DNA of 45,818 nt from Microvirga sp. (GCA_031181145.1 JAPSLB010000038.1:1-45818); one strand, 5' to 3'. Counted from the first letter of the stretch, positions 15,721 through 25,032 are shown. The notes: generated from the letters alone by a model not told the origin. Translations and numbers: made by a program.

Positions 15721-18700
15721 ATGAACATCTCCCGCTTCTTTATCGACCGCCCGGTGTTTGCCGGCGTCCTGTCGGTGCTCATCTTCGTGGTCGGACTGCT
15801 GGCCCTGAGGGTCCTGCCGATCTCGGAGTATCCCGAGGTCGTGCCGCCCCAGGTGGTTGTCCGAGCGCAGTATCCAGGCGCAAATCCGAAGGTCATCTCC
15901 GAGACCGTGGCCGCCCCGATCGAGGAGGCCATCAACGGCGTCGAGAACATGCTCTACATGGGCAGCCAGGCAACCACGGATGGCGTGCTGACACTCACCG
16001 TGACCTTTGCTCTCGGCACCGATCCTGACAAGGCGCAGCAGCTCGTCCAGAACCGGGTCTCGCAGGCAGAGCCCCGGCTTCCTGAGGAAGTGCGGCGCTT
16101 GGGCGTCACCACGGTGAAGAGCTCACCGGATCTGATGATGGTTGTCCATCTGCTGTCGCCCGACAGCCGATATGACGTGACATACCTGCGGAACTACGCC
16201 GCACTCAATGTCAAGGACCGGCTTGCCCGCATCCAGGGCGTCGGTCAGGTCCAGCTGTTCGGATCCGGCGATTATTCCATGCGTGTCTGGCTCGATCCGC
16301 AGAAGATCGCAGAGCATGGCCTCTCCGCCGGCGACATAGTCAACGAAATCCGCGCCCAGAACGTGCAGGCAGCCGCAGGCGTCGTCGGCGGCTCGCCGGG
16401 TCTGCCGGGAGTCGATCATCAACTGTCGATCAATGCGCAAGGCCGCCTCCAGGACGAGGAACAGTTCGGCGACATCATCGTCAAGACCGGTGCAAACGGG
16501 GAGATCACGCGTCTGCGCGACATCGCTCGCATCGAGCTGGGTGCCGCTGACTACGCTCTGCGGGCTCTCCTGAACAACAAGCCGGCCGTGGCCATTCCGA
16601 TCCTCCAAGCCCCCGGATCGAATGCCATCGAGATCGCCGACAGGGTTCGGGCCGAGATGGCGGACATCAAGGCCAACATGCCGGAGGGCGTAGATTTCCA
16701 GATCGTCTACGACACGACCGAATTCGTGCGCGCTTCGATCGACGCGGTGGTCCACACATTGCTCGAGGCCGTGCTGCTGGTAGTGCTCGTGGTGGTTCTG
16801 TTCCTGCAGACGTGGCGCGCATCCATTATCCCGCTCGCCGCCGTTCCGGTCTCGATCGTCGGCACGTTCGCAGTCCTGCATGTCCTGGGCTTCTCCATCA
16901 ACGCCCTGACCCTGTTCGGCCTGGTGCTGGCCATCGGCATCGTGGTTGACGATGCCATCGTGGTGGTCGAGAACGTGGAGCGGAACATCGAGAAGGGACT
17001 GAGCCCGCGGCAGGCCACCTACCGTGCGATGCAGGAGGTCTCCGGGCCCATCATCGCGATTGCGCTTGTGCTCGTCGCGGTGTTCATCCCGCTGGCGTTC
17101 ATCAGCGGCCTCACAGGACAGTTCTACAGGCAGTTCGCCGTCACCATCGCGATCTCGACGGTCATCTCGGCGGTCAATTCCCTGACCCTGTCGCCCGCCT
17201 TGGCGGCTCTTCTGCTTCGGGATCATCATGCGCCCAAGGACCGCCTGACCCGGATCATCGATGCGGTGTTCGGCTGGCTGTTCCGCCGCTTCAATGCGCT
17301 CTTCCACCGGGGCTCCGATGCCTATGGCACCGGCGTGAAGCGGGCGATCTCGACAAAGGCTTTGATGCTGGCGGTCTACGTTGCCCTGCTGGGTGCGACC
17401 GGCTTCCTGTTCAAGACGGTGCCGGGGGGCTTCGTACCTGGACAGGACAAGCAGTACCTTGTCGGCTTCGCCCAACTGCCGGACGCGGCCACCCTCGACC
17501 GGACGGAGGACGTCATCCGCAGGATGACCGACATGGCCCTGAAGCACCCCGGCGTCGAGAACGCCGTAGCGTTCCCAGGTCTGTCGATCAATGGGTTCAC
17601 CAACAGCTCGAATGCGGGCATCGTATTCCTGACCCTCAAGCCGTTTGAGGAGCGTCGGGACCCTCGCCTCGCGGCCGGAGCGATCGCAGGTCAGCTGAAC
17701 CAGCAGTTCGCTGCAATCTCGGAGGCGCTGATCGCGATGTTTCCACCCCCGCCGGTGCAGGGCCTGGGCACGATCGGCGGCTTCAAGCTGCAGATCGAGG
17801 ATCAGGCCGGCCTGGGCTACGAGGCGCTCGACCGGGCCACGAAGGAGTTTCTGACCAAGGCTGCGGCCGCACCCGAGCTCGCGGGCTTGTTCTCAAGCTA
17901 TTCGATCAACGTTCCCCAGCTCTATGCGGATATCGACCGCGCGAAGGCCCGCCAACTCGGGGTCCCGGTCGCCGATGTGTTCAGCACGCTCCAGATCTAT
18001 CTCGGTTCGGTCTACGTGAACGACTTCAACAAATTCGGTCGGACCTACTCGGTGCGCGTTCAGGCTGATGCTCCCTTCCGGGCGCGTGCCGAGGACGTCG
18101 GCTACCTCAAGGTCCGGTCGATCTCGGGCGAGATGGTTCCGCTGACGGCCCTGCTGAACATCCAGTCGAGCGTGGGGCCGGAGCGCGCCATGCGCTACAA
18201 CGGCTTCCTGTCGGCGGACGTCAATGGACAGGCGGCTCCGGGATACTCGTCGGGCCAGGCGCAGGCGGCGGTCGAGCGGATCGCGGATGAGACCTTGCCG
18301 AAGGGGTTCAGGGCCGAATGGACCGAGCTGACGTACCAGGAGATCCTGGCCGGCAACTCGGGGATCCTGGTCTTTCCGATCGCCATCCTGCTCGTCTTCC
18401 TGGTGCTGGCGGCGCAGTACGAGAGCCTCACGCTCCCGGTGTCAATCATCCTGATCGTGCCGTTGGCGCTGCTCGCGGCTTTGGCCGGTGTGTGGCTGAC
18501 TGCGGGCGACAACAACGTGTTCACCCAGATCGGGCTCATCGTCCTGGTCGGCCTCTCCGCCAAGAACGCGATCCTGATCGTGGAGTTCGCCCGTGAGCTC
18601 GAGTTCGAGGGCCGCACTCCGGTGGAGGCCGCGATCGAGGCCAGCCGCCTGCGGCTGCGGCCGATCCTGATGACGTCGCTCGCCTTCATCATGGGGGTCG

Positions 18701-18927
18701 TGCCGCTCGTGGTGTCGACGGGCGCGGGCGCCGAGATGCGGTCCGCCATGGGCGTGGCCGTGTTCTCAGGGATGATCGGCGTGACGGCGTTCGGCCTGTT
18801 CTTCACCCCGGTCTTCTACGTCCTGTTGCGCCGGCTGACGGGGAACCGCCGTCTTCAACATCAATCTGAACAGGCCGCACCGGATCGGGTGACGAATCCG
18901 CACCCGGTGAAGGAACCGGTGAGCTGA
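15721..18927 (+). CDS. RND multidrug efflux permease, HAE1 type
   Basis: A 1068-residue inner-membrane proton antiporter of the AcrB/MexB group, of usual length. The start NISRFFIDRPVFAGVLSVLI is typical. Two RND repeats each bring six membrane helices and a large periplasmic loop. The proton-relay Asp pair is in GIVVDDAIVVVENVER (about 410-411) and the partner Lys in LSAKNAILIVEFARE (about 947). GAGG appears as PGGFVPGQDKQ at the start of the second loop. The ATG at 15721 has GAGGG about 8 bases upstream. It pumps hydrophobic compounds out through the adaptor. The specific drugs are unknown, and no outer-membrane channel gene follows. Confidence 0.93.
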   Translation: MNISRFFIDRPVFAGVLSVLIFVVGLLALRVLPISEYPEVVPPQVVVRAQYPGANPKVISETVAAPIEEAINGVENMLYMGSQATTDGVLTLTVTFALGTDPDKAQQLVQNRVSQAEPRLPEEVRRLGVTTVKSSPDLMMVVHLLSPDSRYDVTYLRNYAALNVKDRLARIQGVGQVQLFGSGDYSMRVWLDPQKIAEHGLSAGDIVNEIRAQNVQAAAGVVGGSPGLPGVDHQLSINAQGRLQDEEQFGDIIVKTGANGEITRLRDIARIELGAADYALRALLNNKPAVAIPILQAPGSNAIEIADRVRAEMADIKANMPEGVDFQIVYDTTEFVRASIDAVVHTLLEAVLLVVLVVVLFLQTWRASIIPLAAVPVSIVGTFAVLHVLGFSINALTLFGLVLAIGIVVDDAIVVVENVERNIEKGLSPRQATYRAMQEVSGPIIAIALVLVAVFIPLAFISGLTGQFYRQFAVTIAISTVISAVNSLTLSPALAALLLRDHHAPKDRLTRIIDAVFGWLFRRFNALFHRGSDAYGTGVKRAISTKALMLAVYVALLGATGFLFKTVPGGFVPGQDKQYLVGFAQLPDAATLDRTEDVIRRMTDMALKHPGVENAVAFPGLSINGFTNSSNAGIVFLTLKPFEERRDPRLAAGAIAGQLNQQFAAISEALIAMFPPPPVQGLGTIGGFKLQIEDQAGLGYEALDRATKEFLTKAAAAPELAGLFSSYSINVPQLYADIDRAKARQLGVPVADVFSTLQIYLGSVYVNDFNKFGRTYSVRVQADAPFRARAEDVGYLKVRSISGEMVPLTALLNIQSSVGPERAMRYNGFLSADVNGQAAPGYSSGQAQAAVERIADETLPKGFRAEWTELTYQEILAGNSGILVFPIAILLVFLVLAAQYESLTLPVSIILIVPLALLAALAGVWLTAGDNNVFTQIGLIVLVGLSAKNAILIVEFARELEFEGRTPVEAAIEASRLRLRPILMTSLAFIMGVVPLVVSTGAGAEMRSAMGVAVFSGMIGVTAFGLFFTPVFYVLLRRLTGNRRLQHQSEQAAPDRVTNPHPVKEPVS

Positions 18928-18937
18928 GTGAAGGCTC

Positions 18938-18962
18938 GGGGCGCTGCTTGAACCGGCGCCCC
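18938..18962 (+). terminator. GC-rich hairpin after the pump gene
   Basis: GGGGCGC (18938-18944) and GCGCCCC (18956-18962) form a 7-bp stem with an 11-base loop, 10 bases after the permease stop, followed by TCTTCC rather than a T-run. It may weaken read-through into the next gene; termination is uncertain. Confidence 0.4.
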
Positions 18963-18995
18963 TCTTCCAATCTGCCCTTGCAATGGAACACCACC

Positions 18996-19460
18996 ATGGA
19001 TCGACTCGAAGGAAGCCTCAGATCCGCTATGGCGTCTGCCCTGCTGCTCGCCATGAGCATGCTGTCGGAAAGCGTTGAGGCCGAAGAAGACTACCGGATT
19101 ACCAGTGATGTTGTTCTGACGGATGTGCGCGTCTCGCCTGTGAAGCCGAGCGGCCGGGCAGAGATCATGTTCGTGCTGGAAAACGGGAGCGCGGAACGGA
19201 TCCGCTTCGGCGGAATAGCGGTCACGGGCGCCCGACGCTCCCGGATCGTCGCGTCACTTGGGAATGGGGCGACGACAACGTTGGATTCGGTCCCTGTGGC
19301 TCCGGGTGAAGTCCTTTCAGCGGATGGCGAGGCGCTTTGGATCGAGGTCGACGGTCTGCCCAGCCCTCCGGGCGGTATGATCGAGGCCACGGTGAAATTC
19401 GGAACGGCCGTCATCCCGTTCAGCCTTACGGTTAGCCGGGAGAGCAAGCCGTCGGGCTGA
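18996..19460 (+). CDS. Secreted PCuAC-like protein without copper ligands
   Basis: A 154-residue exported protein with a signal peptide (residues 1-29, SALLLAMSMLSESVEA). The mature part follows the PCu(A)C copper-chaperone pattern: ITSDVVLTDVRVSPV, then EIMFVLENGSAERIRFGGIA, VPVAPGEVLSADGEALWIEV, and GMIEATVKFGTAVIPFSLTV. The His and Met residues that bind copper in that family are absent from the expected places, so it is either a divergent partner or a different cupredoxin-like fold. The ATG at 18996 fits the signal peptide better than one at 18948. It lies 68 bases after the pump gene and is probably co-regulated. Confidence 0.6.
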   Translation: MDRLEGSLRSAMASALLLAMSMLSESVEAEEDYRITSDVVLTDVRVSPVKPSGRAEIMFVLENGSAERIRFGGIAVTGARRSRIVASLGNGATTTLDSVPVAPGEVLSADGEALWIEVDGLPSPPGGMIEATVKFGTAVIPFSLTVSRESKPSG

Positions 19461-19486
19461 AGAAGGCCGCAGGAGCAACCGAGCCT

Positions 19487-20077
19487 TCAAGCCGGTACCG
19501 TTGGCCAGCCCCGCATCGCAAAGTCCACTACGCGATGGAGCTCCTCGCGCGAGGCCCCTGATGCGGCCTTGACCGCCATTCCAAGGCCGATTGACACGAC
19601 ATACCGCGCCCAGTCGGTCGGGTCCTCGTTTTTGGGAAAGTCGCCGTTGGAACGTGCCTGCTCCAGGCGGTCGCGAAGGTTGTTCTCGTTGACCATTCGG
19701 CGCGCAATCAACTCCTCGCGAATGGCTTCGCTCGCCTCGCTGCAGGCTACGGCTCCGTTCACACCGAGGCAGCCGGGAGGGTTCGTGGGGTCGGTGAGCA
19801 CATCGGCATAGCCGCGCAGGAGCCGTTCGACCGACTCCTGTGCCGTTGGTGCCTGAAGCGCCGCGTGCGCAAAGCACAGGTGCTGACGCTCATAGAGATC
19901 GAGAGCCTGGCGGAACAGGTCTTCCTTGTTCCCGAACGCGGCATAAAGGCTCGGGCGTGTGATGCCCATGGCGTCCGTCAGGTCGGAGATGGACGTGCCC
20001 TCATAGCCCTGACGCCGGAAGACCTGAAGCGCGACATGCAGCGCCTCGTCAGGATCGAATTCCCGATGGCGACCCAT
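19487..20077 (-). CDS. TetR/AcrR-family repressor, probably of the RND pump
   Basis: A 196-residue DNA-binding protein beginning GRHREFDPDEALHVALQVFR. The N-terminal HTH (about 27-50) reads TSISDLTDAMGITRPSLYAA. The C-terminal ligand domain has FDPDEAL...NPPGCLGVNGAVACS, the layout of AcrR/BdcR-type regulators. The ATG at 20077 has AGGA 6 bases upstream; a frame extension to 20125 lacks a site. It is convergent with the PCuAC-like gene. Its own promoter has a TATAAT box fused to the same motif found before the pump genes, so autoregulation together with pump repression is likely. Confidence 0.83.
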   Translation of the reverse strand: MGRHREFDPDEALHVALQVFRRQGYEGTSISDLTDAMGITRPSLYAAFGNKEDLFRQALDLYERQHLCFAHAALQAPTAQESVERLLRGYADVLTDPTNPPGCLGVNGAVACSEASEAIREELIARRMVNENNLRDRLEQARSNGDFPKNEDPTDWARYVVSIGLGMAVKAASGASREELHRVVDFAMRGWPTVPA

Positions 20078-20131
20078 GATTGTCCTGTCCCCCTCACTCC
20101 AATGCCTCACCGAGGCCAAATGCAACAGCGA

Positions 20132-20149
20132 ATTATACCGGTCAGTAGG
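20132..20149 (-). promoter_or_regulatory. TetR-gene promoter with candidate operator
   Basis: On the minus strand CTACTGACCGG runs straight into TATAAT, a perfect -10 box (20132-20137). It matches the pump-side site CTACCGACCGG-TATTAT in 15 of 17 positions. The -35 is poor, as is common where a repressor dominates. Confidence 0.62.
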
Positions 20150-20924
20150 ATAGTTGTTTTACGTAGATTTTCAAGGTCTTAGGTGAAGTGTAGCGACTGG
20201 CGCCGCAGCGGTCCGGCGTGGCCTCTCCCGAGGCCGGAACAATAGTCTGCTCACCGCTGCTGCAAGGCGAATGCCATGGCCGGCAGTGCATCCGTCGTGG
20301 TCAGCTGCTCCGGTAGCGGCCGAGCTTGTTTCGGCCGCAGCTGCCGGCGGAGCATCTGCCACGGCCTCGTTAGAGTGCTCCTCCCTGGCCGGCAAGTTCG
20401 CGCTCCGCTCAAGACCAGTGGTCTTCCGGGACTCTGTTGAATTAACCGGCCAGGCCACAGGATATCGTCGCGGTCCCGGTCGGAAGACACGCGACAGATT
20501 GTGCCTCCCGCAGTTGATGCAACGCCGCCAGGCAAGTCCAGGAGTTCACCGCCATGGGATCGGGCGCCCGGTCACTCTGATCAATGCACCCTCCAATCCC
20601 GGACTGCGACGGCATCGGCCCGGACACGAGCCGGGGACTTGGCGAGATCCCGAGGTTTTGACACAGGTGGGCCTCACTGACGCCCTCTCTCCGTCACGGA
20701 TCACCGATCTCGAACATCCAGCCTACAAGTCTCACCCGGAAGCCGGATCCGGGCTCCTCAATGGCGTTGCCATCAGGGATCGGCTTTTCTGAATCCATCC
20801 GGGTCGGAAGAAAGCTCGTTCAAGAAAGCAGCATTTCCAATCCCCGACCGGCCTTCTGAGGCAGCTCTTAGGATCAGAATACGCTTCTGGCGAAATCGCC
20901 CGACGCCCGAATGCGACCTTGGAC
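20150..20924. other. Intergenic region, no gene seen
   Basis: About 775 bases between the TetR promoter and the acyl-CoA dehydrogenase end. Several frames are open by chance in this GC-rich DNA, the longest 173 codons on the plus strand. None has a ribosome site, a recognisable family or natural composition. No repeat or hairpin stands out. Confidence 0.45.
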
Positions 20925-22073
20925 TCAAAGGGATCGCGCAATAAGCACTTTCATGATCTCATTCGTGCCGCCGTAGATGCGCTGTACGCGGGAATCCACG
21001 AAGCGGCGGGCTATCTCGAACTCGCTCATATAGCCATATCCACCATGAAGCTGCAGGCACGCATCGGCGGTTTCGACCTGCTTGTCCGTGGTCCAATACT
21101 TCGCGACCGAGGCCGTGACCTGATCAAGATCGCCCATGATCGCCTTCTCGATGCACCAGTCGAGAAACACGCGCGCGATGAGCGCTTCGCTCTTCCTCTC
21201 AGCGAGGGCGAACGCTGTGTTCTGGAACTCCAGAATTGGTTTTCCGAACGCCTTGCGGTCTTTCACGTAGTCGGTCGTCAGCTGAACCATGCGCTCCATA
21301 GCGGCGACCGCCGAGACGGCAATGGCAAGACGCTCCTTCGGGAGCATCTCCATCATCTGATAGAATCCCCTGCCTTCCTCGCCACCCAGTAGGTTCTCGG
21401 CGGGAACGAGGGTATGGTCGAAAAAGAGCTCCGACGTATCGGAGGCATGCATCCCGATCTTGTCGAGGTTGCGGCCCCGGCGGAAACCGTCACTTCCCTC
21501 CGCCTCCAGCATGAGGAGAGAAATTCCTCTTGTGCCCTGTTCCGGGTCGCTTGTGGCCGCGACAATAATGAGATCCGCGATCTGCCCGTTGGTGATGAAC
21601 GTCTTCGAGCCGTTCAGCACATAGGCGTTACCTTCACGACCAGCGCGGGTGCGCAAAGCCCGGAGGTCGGAGCCGCCGCCCGGCTCCGTCATGGCAATCG
21701 CTCCGACGAGCTGGCCGGTGACCAGACCCGGCAGCCAGCGCTGCTTCTGTTCGTGCGAGCCGAAATGCATGATGTACTGCGCAACGATGGCGTTGTGCAC
21801 CGCCACGGGAAGGGCCATTTCCGGCAACTCGTGCTCAAGATCCTCGATGACCGCAGCGACATGCGCGAATGTGCCGCCAAGTCCGCCGTACTCCTCCGGT
21901 ATGTCGGGACACAGCGCCCCCATCTCGCCGAGAGCCAGCCAAGCATCTCGGTCGATCATTTTGTCGGCGCGCCAGCGTTCCGAACGGGGGAACAGGGTGG
22001 TGGAAAGAAAACGCCTGAACGTCTCGCGAAAGATGTCGAGATCGGCGGTCATCCAGGATGAGCGGTATGTCAC
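20925..22073 (-). CDS. Acyl-CoA dehydrogenase, long-chain (LCAD-like) type
   Basis: A 382-residue FAD enzyme for the first oxidation step of acyl-CoAs. Seen in order: EYGGLGG near 60, flavin-contact segments AIAMTEPGGGSDLRALRT and FITNGQIADLIIVAAT, then FGKPILEFQNTAFALAERKS and the end QLHGGYGYMSEFEIARRFVD, RIYGGTNEIMKVLIAR. YGGTNEIM matches the LCAD branch, where the catalytic Glu lies in an earlier helix rather than in YEGT. The GTG at 22073 has GGAAGGA 6 bases upstream; ATGs at 22088 and 22052 are alternatives. It is divergent from the hydratase gene and belongs to the oxidation island. Confidence 0.9.
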   Translation of the reverse strand: MTYRSSWMTADLDIFRETFRRFLSTTLFPRSERWRADKMIDRDAWLALGEMGALCPDIPEEYGGLGGTFAHVAAVIEDLEHELPEMALPVAVHNAIVAQYIMHFGSHEQKQRWLPGLVTGQLVGAIAMTEPGGGSDLRALRTRAGREGNAYVLNGSKTFITNGQIADLIIVAATSDPEQGTRGISLLMLEAEGSDGFRRGRNLDKIGMHASDTSELFFDHTLVPAENLLGGEEGRGFYQMMEMLPKERLAIAVSAVAAMERMVQLTTDYVKDRKAFGKPILEFQNTAFALAERKSEALIARVFLDWCIEKAIMGDLDQVTASVAKYWTTDKQVETADACLQLHGGYGYMSEFEIARRFVDSRVQRIYGGTNEIMKVLIARSL

Positions 22074-22231
22074 GGACGTTCCTTCCATCGTGCTGAAGAG
22101 ACGAGGCTGGGGCAGGCGGGGCTGCCGAGGCGCGAGTAGGCAGACACGATCCCGTCAGCCGGTCGCATTCCATCCTGCGCATGGGGCAATCACCCGCCGG
22201 TCGTGGCCTGCATCCTCCGGATTTGCTTGTT

Positions 22232-22245
22232 CTACCCAGCAGTAG
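22232..22245. promoter_or_regulatory. CTAC-N6-GTAG palindrome, candidate operator
   Basis: CTAC-CCAGCA-GTAG lies in the gap between the divergent dehydrogenase and hydratase genes. The same spacing and half-sites recur at 22377-22390 in the hydratase-side promoter. The TetR protein at 31.3 kb is the natural candidate binder. Four-base half-sites make chance a real alternative. Confidence 0.35.
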
Positions 22246-22369
22246 CTTTATGACTGAAACGTAAGCCGCCAAGTTCTTCCCCGTCAAGCGCCGCTCGGGA
22301 TACGGGGCGCCGGTCTGTTCGGCCAAAGGTAGGGTTGCGGGCTTCGCCTTTCGAACGAGGGAGGGCGTG

Positions 22370-22399
22370 TTGACTTCTACTCGCGGGTAGGAATACGAT
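22370..22399 (+). promoter_or_regulatory. Promoter of the hydratase/ABC/ligase operon, with palindrome
   Basis: TTGACT (22370-22375), 18 bases, then TACGAT (22394-22399). The spacer holds CTAC-TCGCGG-GTAG (22377-22390), where a bound repressor would block polymerase. The start would give a leader of about 115 bases. The whole gap 22074-22522 shows no gene. Confidence 0.5.
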
Positions 22400-22522
22400 C
22401 TGAGAGTAGGCCAAGCGACCTTTGGTCTCTCAACAAGAAGCCGAGAGTGCCGCAAAGAAGCATATCCGGCCACCAGGTCAGACGTCGGAAAGAAACGACT
22501 TGTCCTATGGGAGGAAGTGCTG

Positions 22523-23311
22523 GTGGTTCAGAGCTCCGACTCGATCACCTTAAGCGTTGCCGACGCCGTCGCAACGATCACGCTCAATCGACCGTCGGTG
22601 CTCAATGCTATCGACGCAGCGATGGCCGGAGCCCTCCTGGGCGCTCTCAAGGCCATTGCGGAGCGCACGGATGTGAGAGCCGTCGTCCTGCGTGGGGCAG
22701 GGCGCGCCTTCTGCGCCGGCGGTGATGTTTCCCGTTTCCGCGAGGGCGACCCCGAAGCTGCCATCGACGCGATCATCACCCCATTCCATGAGGCATTGCG
22801 AGTGCTCGACAGCCTGCCGCAGCCTTCAATCGCAGTCGTGCACGGCGCGGCAGCCGGTGCGGGCTTCAGCCTCGCGCTCGCCTGTGACTTTGCCATTGCA
22901 ACCGAGACGGCCAAGTTCACGCTGGCCTATGCGCGCATCGCCGTCAGCCCCGACGGTTCCTCCACCTATCATCTTCCCCGGATTGTGGGCCTGAGAAAGG
23001 CGAAGGAGCTTGCCCTGCTGGCCGATACGATCGATGCGCCGGAGGCGCTCCGGCTCGGAATCGTCAATCGGGTGGTGCAGGACGCAGAGCTCGATGCCGA
23101 GTGTCAGCGCCTCGCCATGCGCCTCGCGGTCGGCCCGACGGCAGCCTATCGGCGCATCCGTGAACTGTTGACCTCGTCCTTCGAGAGGGACCTCGACGCG
23201 CAGCTCGAAGCCGAGCGCCGGGCCTTCAAGGCATTGTCCAGCACACAGGACTTCGCAGAAGGCGTCTCCGCCTTTCTCAACAAGACCCCGGCTCGATTCA
23301 AGGGACACTAG
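22523..23311 (+). CDS. Enoyl-CoA hydratase/isomerase
   Basis: A 262-residue crotonase-fold enzyme that adds water to (or shifts) the double bond of enoyl-CoA. The oxyanion-hole segments are VVLRGAGRAFCAGGDVSRF (about 55-73) and VHGAAAGAGFSLALACDFAI. The usual catalytic Glu region reads FTLAYARIAVSPDGSSTYHL, with Asp-Gly-Ser, as in PaaG-type isomerases. The Glu of standard hydratases is not obvious, so isomerase activity is possible. The GTG at 22523 is 8 bases after GGAGG; a GTG at 22517 is too close to it. First gene of an operon running to about 31.1 kb; the LivG-like gene starts 3 bases after its stop. Confidence 0.88.
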   Translation: MVQSSDSITLSVADAVATITLNRPSVLNAIDAAMAGALLGALKAIAERTDVRAVVLRGAGRAFCAGGDVSRFREGDPEAAIDAIITPFHEALRVLDSLPQPSIAVVHGAAAGAGFSLALACDFAIATETAKFTLAYARIAVSPDGSSTYHLPRIVGLRKAKELALLADTIDAPEALRLGIVNRVVQDAELDAECQRLAMRLAVGPTAAYRRIRELLTSSFERDLDAQLEAERRAFKALSSTQDFAEGVSAFLNKTPARFKGH

Positions 23312-23314
23312 AGC

Positions 23315-24154
23315 ATGTCAGACGGCCTCAACCGATCCTCGCGCGAGACCGCCGCTCCCATCTTGAAAGTCGACGCGCTCTCGCTGTCCTTCGGGGGCTT
23401 GCGCGCGCTTTCAGGTGTTTCATTCGATGTGCAGGATGGCTCCATCACTGCGCTGATCGGACCGAACGGCGCAGGCAAAACATCCATGTTCAATGCCATC
23501 TCCGGCTTCTACAGGCCGAGCCAGGGACACATCGTCTTCGACGGCCAGGATATCAGCCGGGAGCGGCCGCCCGCACGGGCCAAGAGGGGGCTTGCGCGCA
23601 CATTCCAGAACATCGCCCTGTTCCGGGGCATGACGGTGCTCGACAATATCAAGCTCGGGCGCCATGCGCATCTCAAGACGAATGTCTTCGATGCCCTGTT
23701 CTACAGGGGGCGGGCACAACGTGAAGAAATGGAGCTGCGCGCCGAGGTGGAAGAGCGCATCATCGACTTCCTCGAGATTCAGCACATCCGCCACGCTCCC
23801 GTGGGAGCGCTGCCTTATGGCTTGCAGAAACGTGTCGAACTGGCCCGCGCTCTCGCCATGCGTCCACGGATTCTCATGCTCGACGAGCCAGTCGCGGGGA
23901 TGAACCGCGAAGAGACGGAGGATATGGCTCGCTTTATCCTGGACGTGAAGGAGGAATGGGGCATCACCATCCTCATGGTCGAGCATGACATGGGCATGGT
24001 GATGGATATCTCCGATCACGTCGTCGTCCTCAATTTCGGGCAGGTGATCGCACAGGGGCGTCCGTCCGACGTGCAGAATGATCCGGCCGTGATCAGCGCC
24101 TATCTGGGCTCGGGCGATCTCGCACAGCGTATTCGCAAGACGGAGGCCGCATGA
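23315..24154 (+). CDS. livG-like: ABC importer ATPase, LivG type
   Basis: A 279-residue ATPase of the branched-chain amino acid/carboxylate importer family. Walker A is GPNGAGKTS (about 49), the Q-loop region is RTFQNIALFRGMTVLDNIKL, the signature is the weak LPYGLQKRVELARAL, and Walker B is ILMLDEPVAGMN (about 186) followed by the H-loop EHDMGMVMDISD. The C-terminal extension (VIAQGRPSDVQNDPAVISAY) is typical of LivG. It pairs with the LivF-like ATPase at 27.3 kb. The stop overlaps the permease start (ATGATGG). Confidence 0.9.
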   Translation: MSDGLNRSSRETAAPILKVDALSLSFGGLRALSGVSFDVQDGSITALIGPNGAGKTSMFNAISGFYRPSQGHIVFDGQDISRERPPARAKRGLARTFQNIALFRGMTVLDNIKLGRHAHLKTNVFDALFYRGRAQREEMELRAEVEERIIDFLEIQHIRHAPVGALPYGLQKRVELARALAMRPRILMLDEPVAGMNREETEDMARFILDVKEEWGITILMVEHDMGMVMDISDHVVVLNFGQVIAQGRPSDVQNDPAVISAYLGSGDLAQRIRKTEAA

Positions 24155-25032
24155 TGGATTGGCTTTATCTGGCGGAAGTCGCTCTCGCAGGTTTGGGCGC
24201 AGGAGCTCTCTACGCGCTGACGGGCGTCGCGTTCGTGCTGATCTACAAGGCGACCCGCGTGGTCAATCTCGCCATCGGCGAAATCCTCATGATCGGGGGA
24301 TATGTGTTCTTCGGGCTTGTTGCGGGCGCGGGCCTCTCCGTTTGGGCCGCAATTCCCCTGACGATCCTCGCGGGAGCCGTCTTGGGTGTGCTCGTGGAGC
24401 GAACGCTGATACGGCCCATGCTGGGCGAAAGCCCCATCTCCGTCTTCATGGTGACCATTGGCCTCGGCTCCATCCTGGCTGGCATCGTCGAGCTTGTCTG
24501 GGGGGCTGATCCGCTGCGCCTGCCGGAGTTCATTCCGAACACCCCGATCTTCCTGGGCGAGGCCTATCTCGCGCCGAAGGTCGCCTACGGAGCGTTGGTG
24601 GCCGCCCTGTTGATCGCCGGGGCGGTTGTTGCCCTGAGATTCTCCCGCGGGGGCGTCGCTCTCCGCGCCACGGCACGGGATCAGGGAGCCGCCTATTCCA
24701 TGGGGATCGATGTGGGGCGGGTCTTCTCACTCTCCTGGATGGCAGCCTGCGCCACGGCCGCGGGAGCGGGCGTGATCGTGGGAGCCATCGGCGGCATATC
24801 GCCGACCATGGGCATCTTCGGCCTGTCCGTCCTCGTGGTCGTGATCGTCGGGGGCCTCGATTCCATGGCCGGGGCGTTGGTCGGAGGCCTCCTGATCGGT
24901 CTGGTCGAGGCGCTCGCAGGCAGCTTCCTTGGCGGTGAATTCAAGCTCCTGGCGACATTCAGCCTGCTGATCATCATCCTGATGATCAGGCCTTACGGCA
25001 TTTTCGGCAGCCACGAGATCGAGAGGCTTTGA
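24151..25032 (+). CDS. livH-like: ABC importer permease, LivH type
   Basis: A 293-residue inner-membrane protein with about eight helices. It begins LAEVALAGLGAGALYALTGV and includes ATRVVNLAIGEILMIGGYVF, both typical of LivH. The segment FSRGGVALRATARDQGAAYS, then MGIDVGRVFSLSWMAA, is the coupling loop that docks on the ATPase. It forms the channel with the LivM-like protein. Overlaps the upstream ATPase by 4 bases and the downstream permease by a TGATG junction, so translation is coupled. Confidence 0.9.
   Translation: MMDWLYLAEVALAGLGAGALYALTGVAFVLIYKATRVVNLAIGEILMIGGYVFFGLVAGAGLSVWAAIPLTILAGAVLGVLVERTLIRPMLGESPISVFMVTIGLGSILAGIVELVWGADPLRLPEFIPNTPIFLGEAYLAPKVAYGALVAALLIAGAVVALRFSRGGVALRATARDQGAAYSMGIDVGRVFSLSWMAACATAAGAGVIVGAIGGISPTMGIFGLSVLVVVIVGGLDSMAGALVGGLLIGLVEALAGSFLGGEFKLLATFSLLIIILMIRPYGIFGSHEIERL

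Noticed and set aside
16123..17547. 474-codon open frame on the minus strand
   Set aside because: Antisense to the RND permease, whose membrane and proton-relay motifs are intact.
20271..20792. 173-codon open frame in the gap before the acyl-CoA dehydrogenase
   Set aside because: No ribosome site, no family resemblance and an unnatural Arg/Pro/Ser-rich composition.
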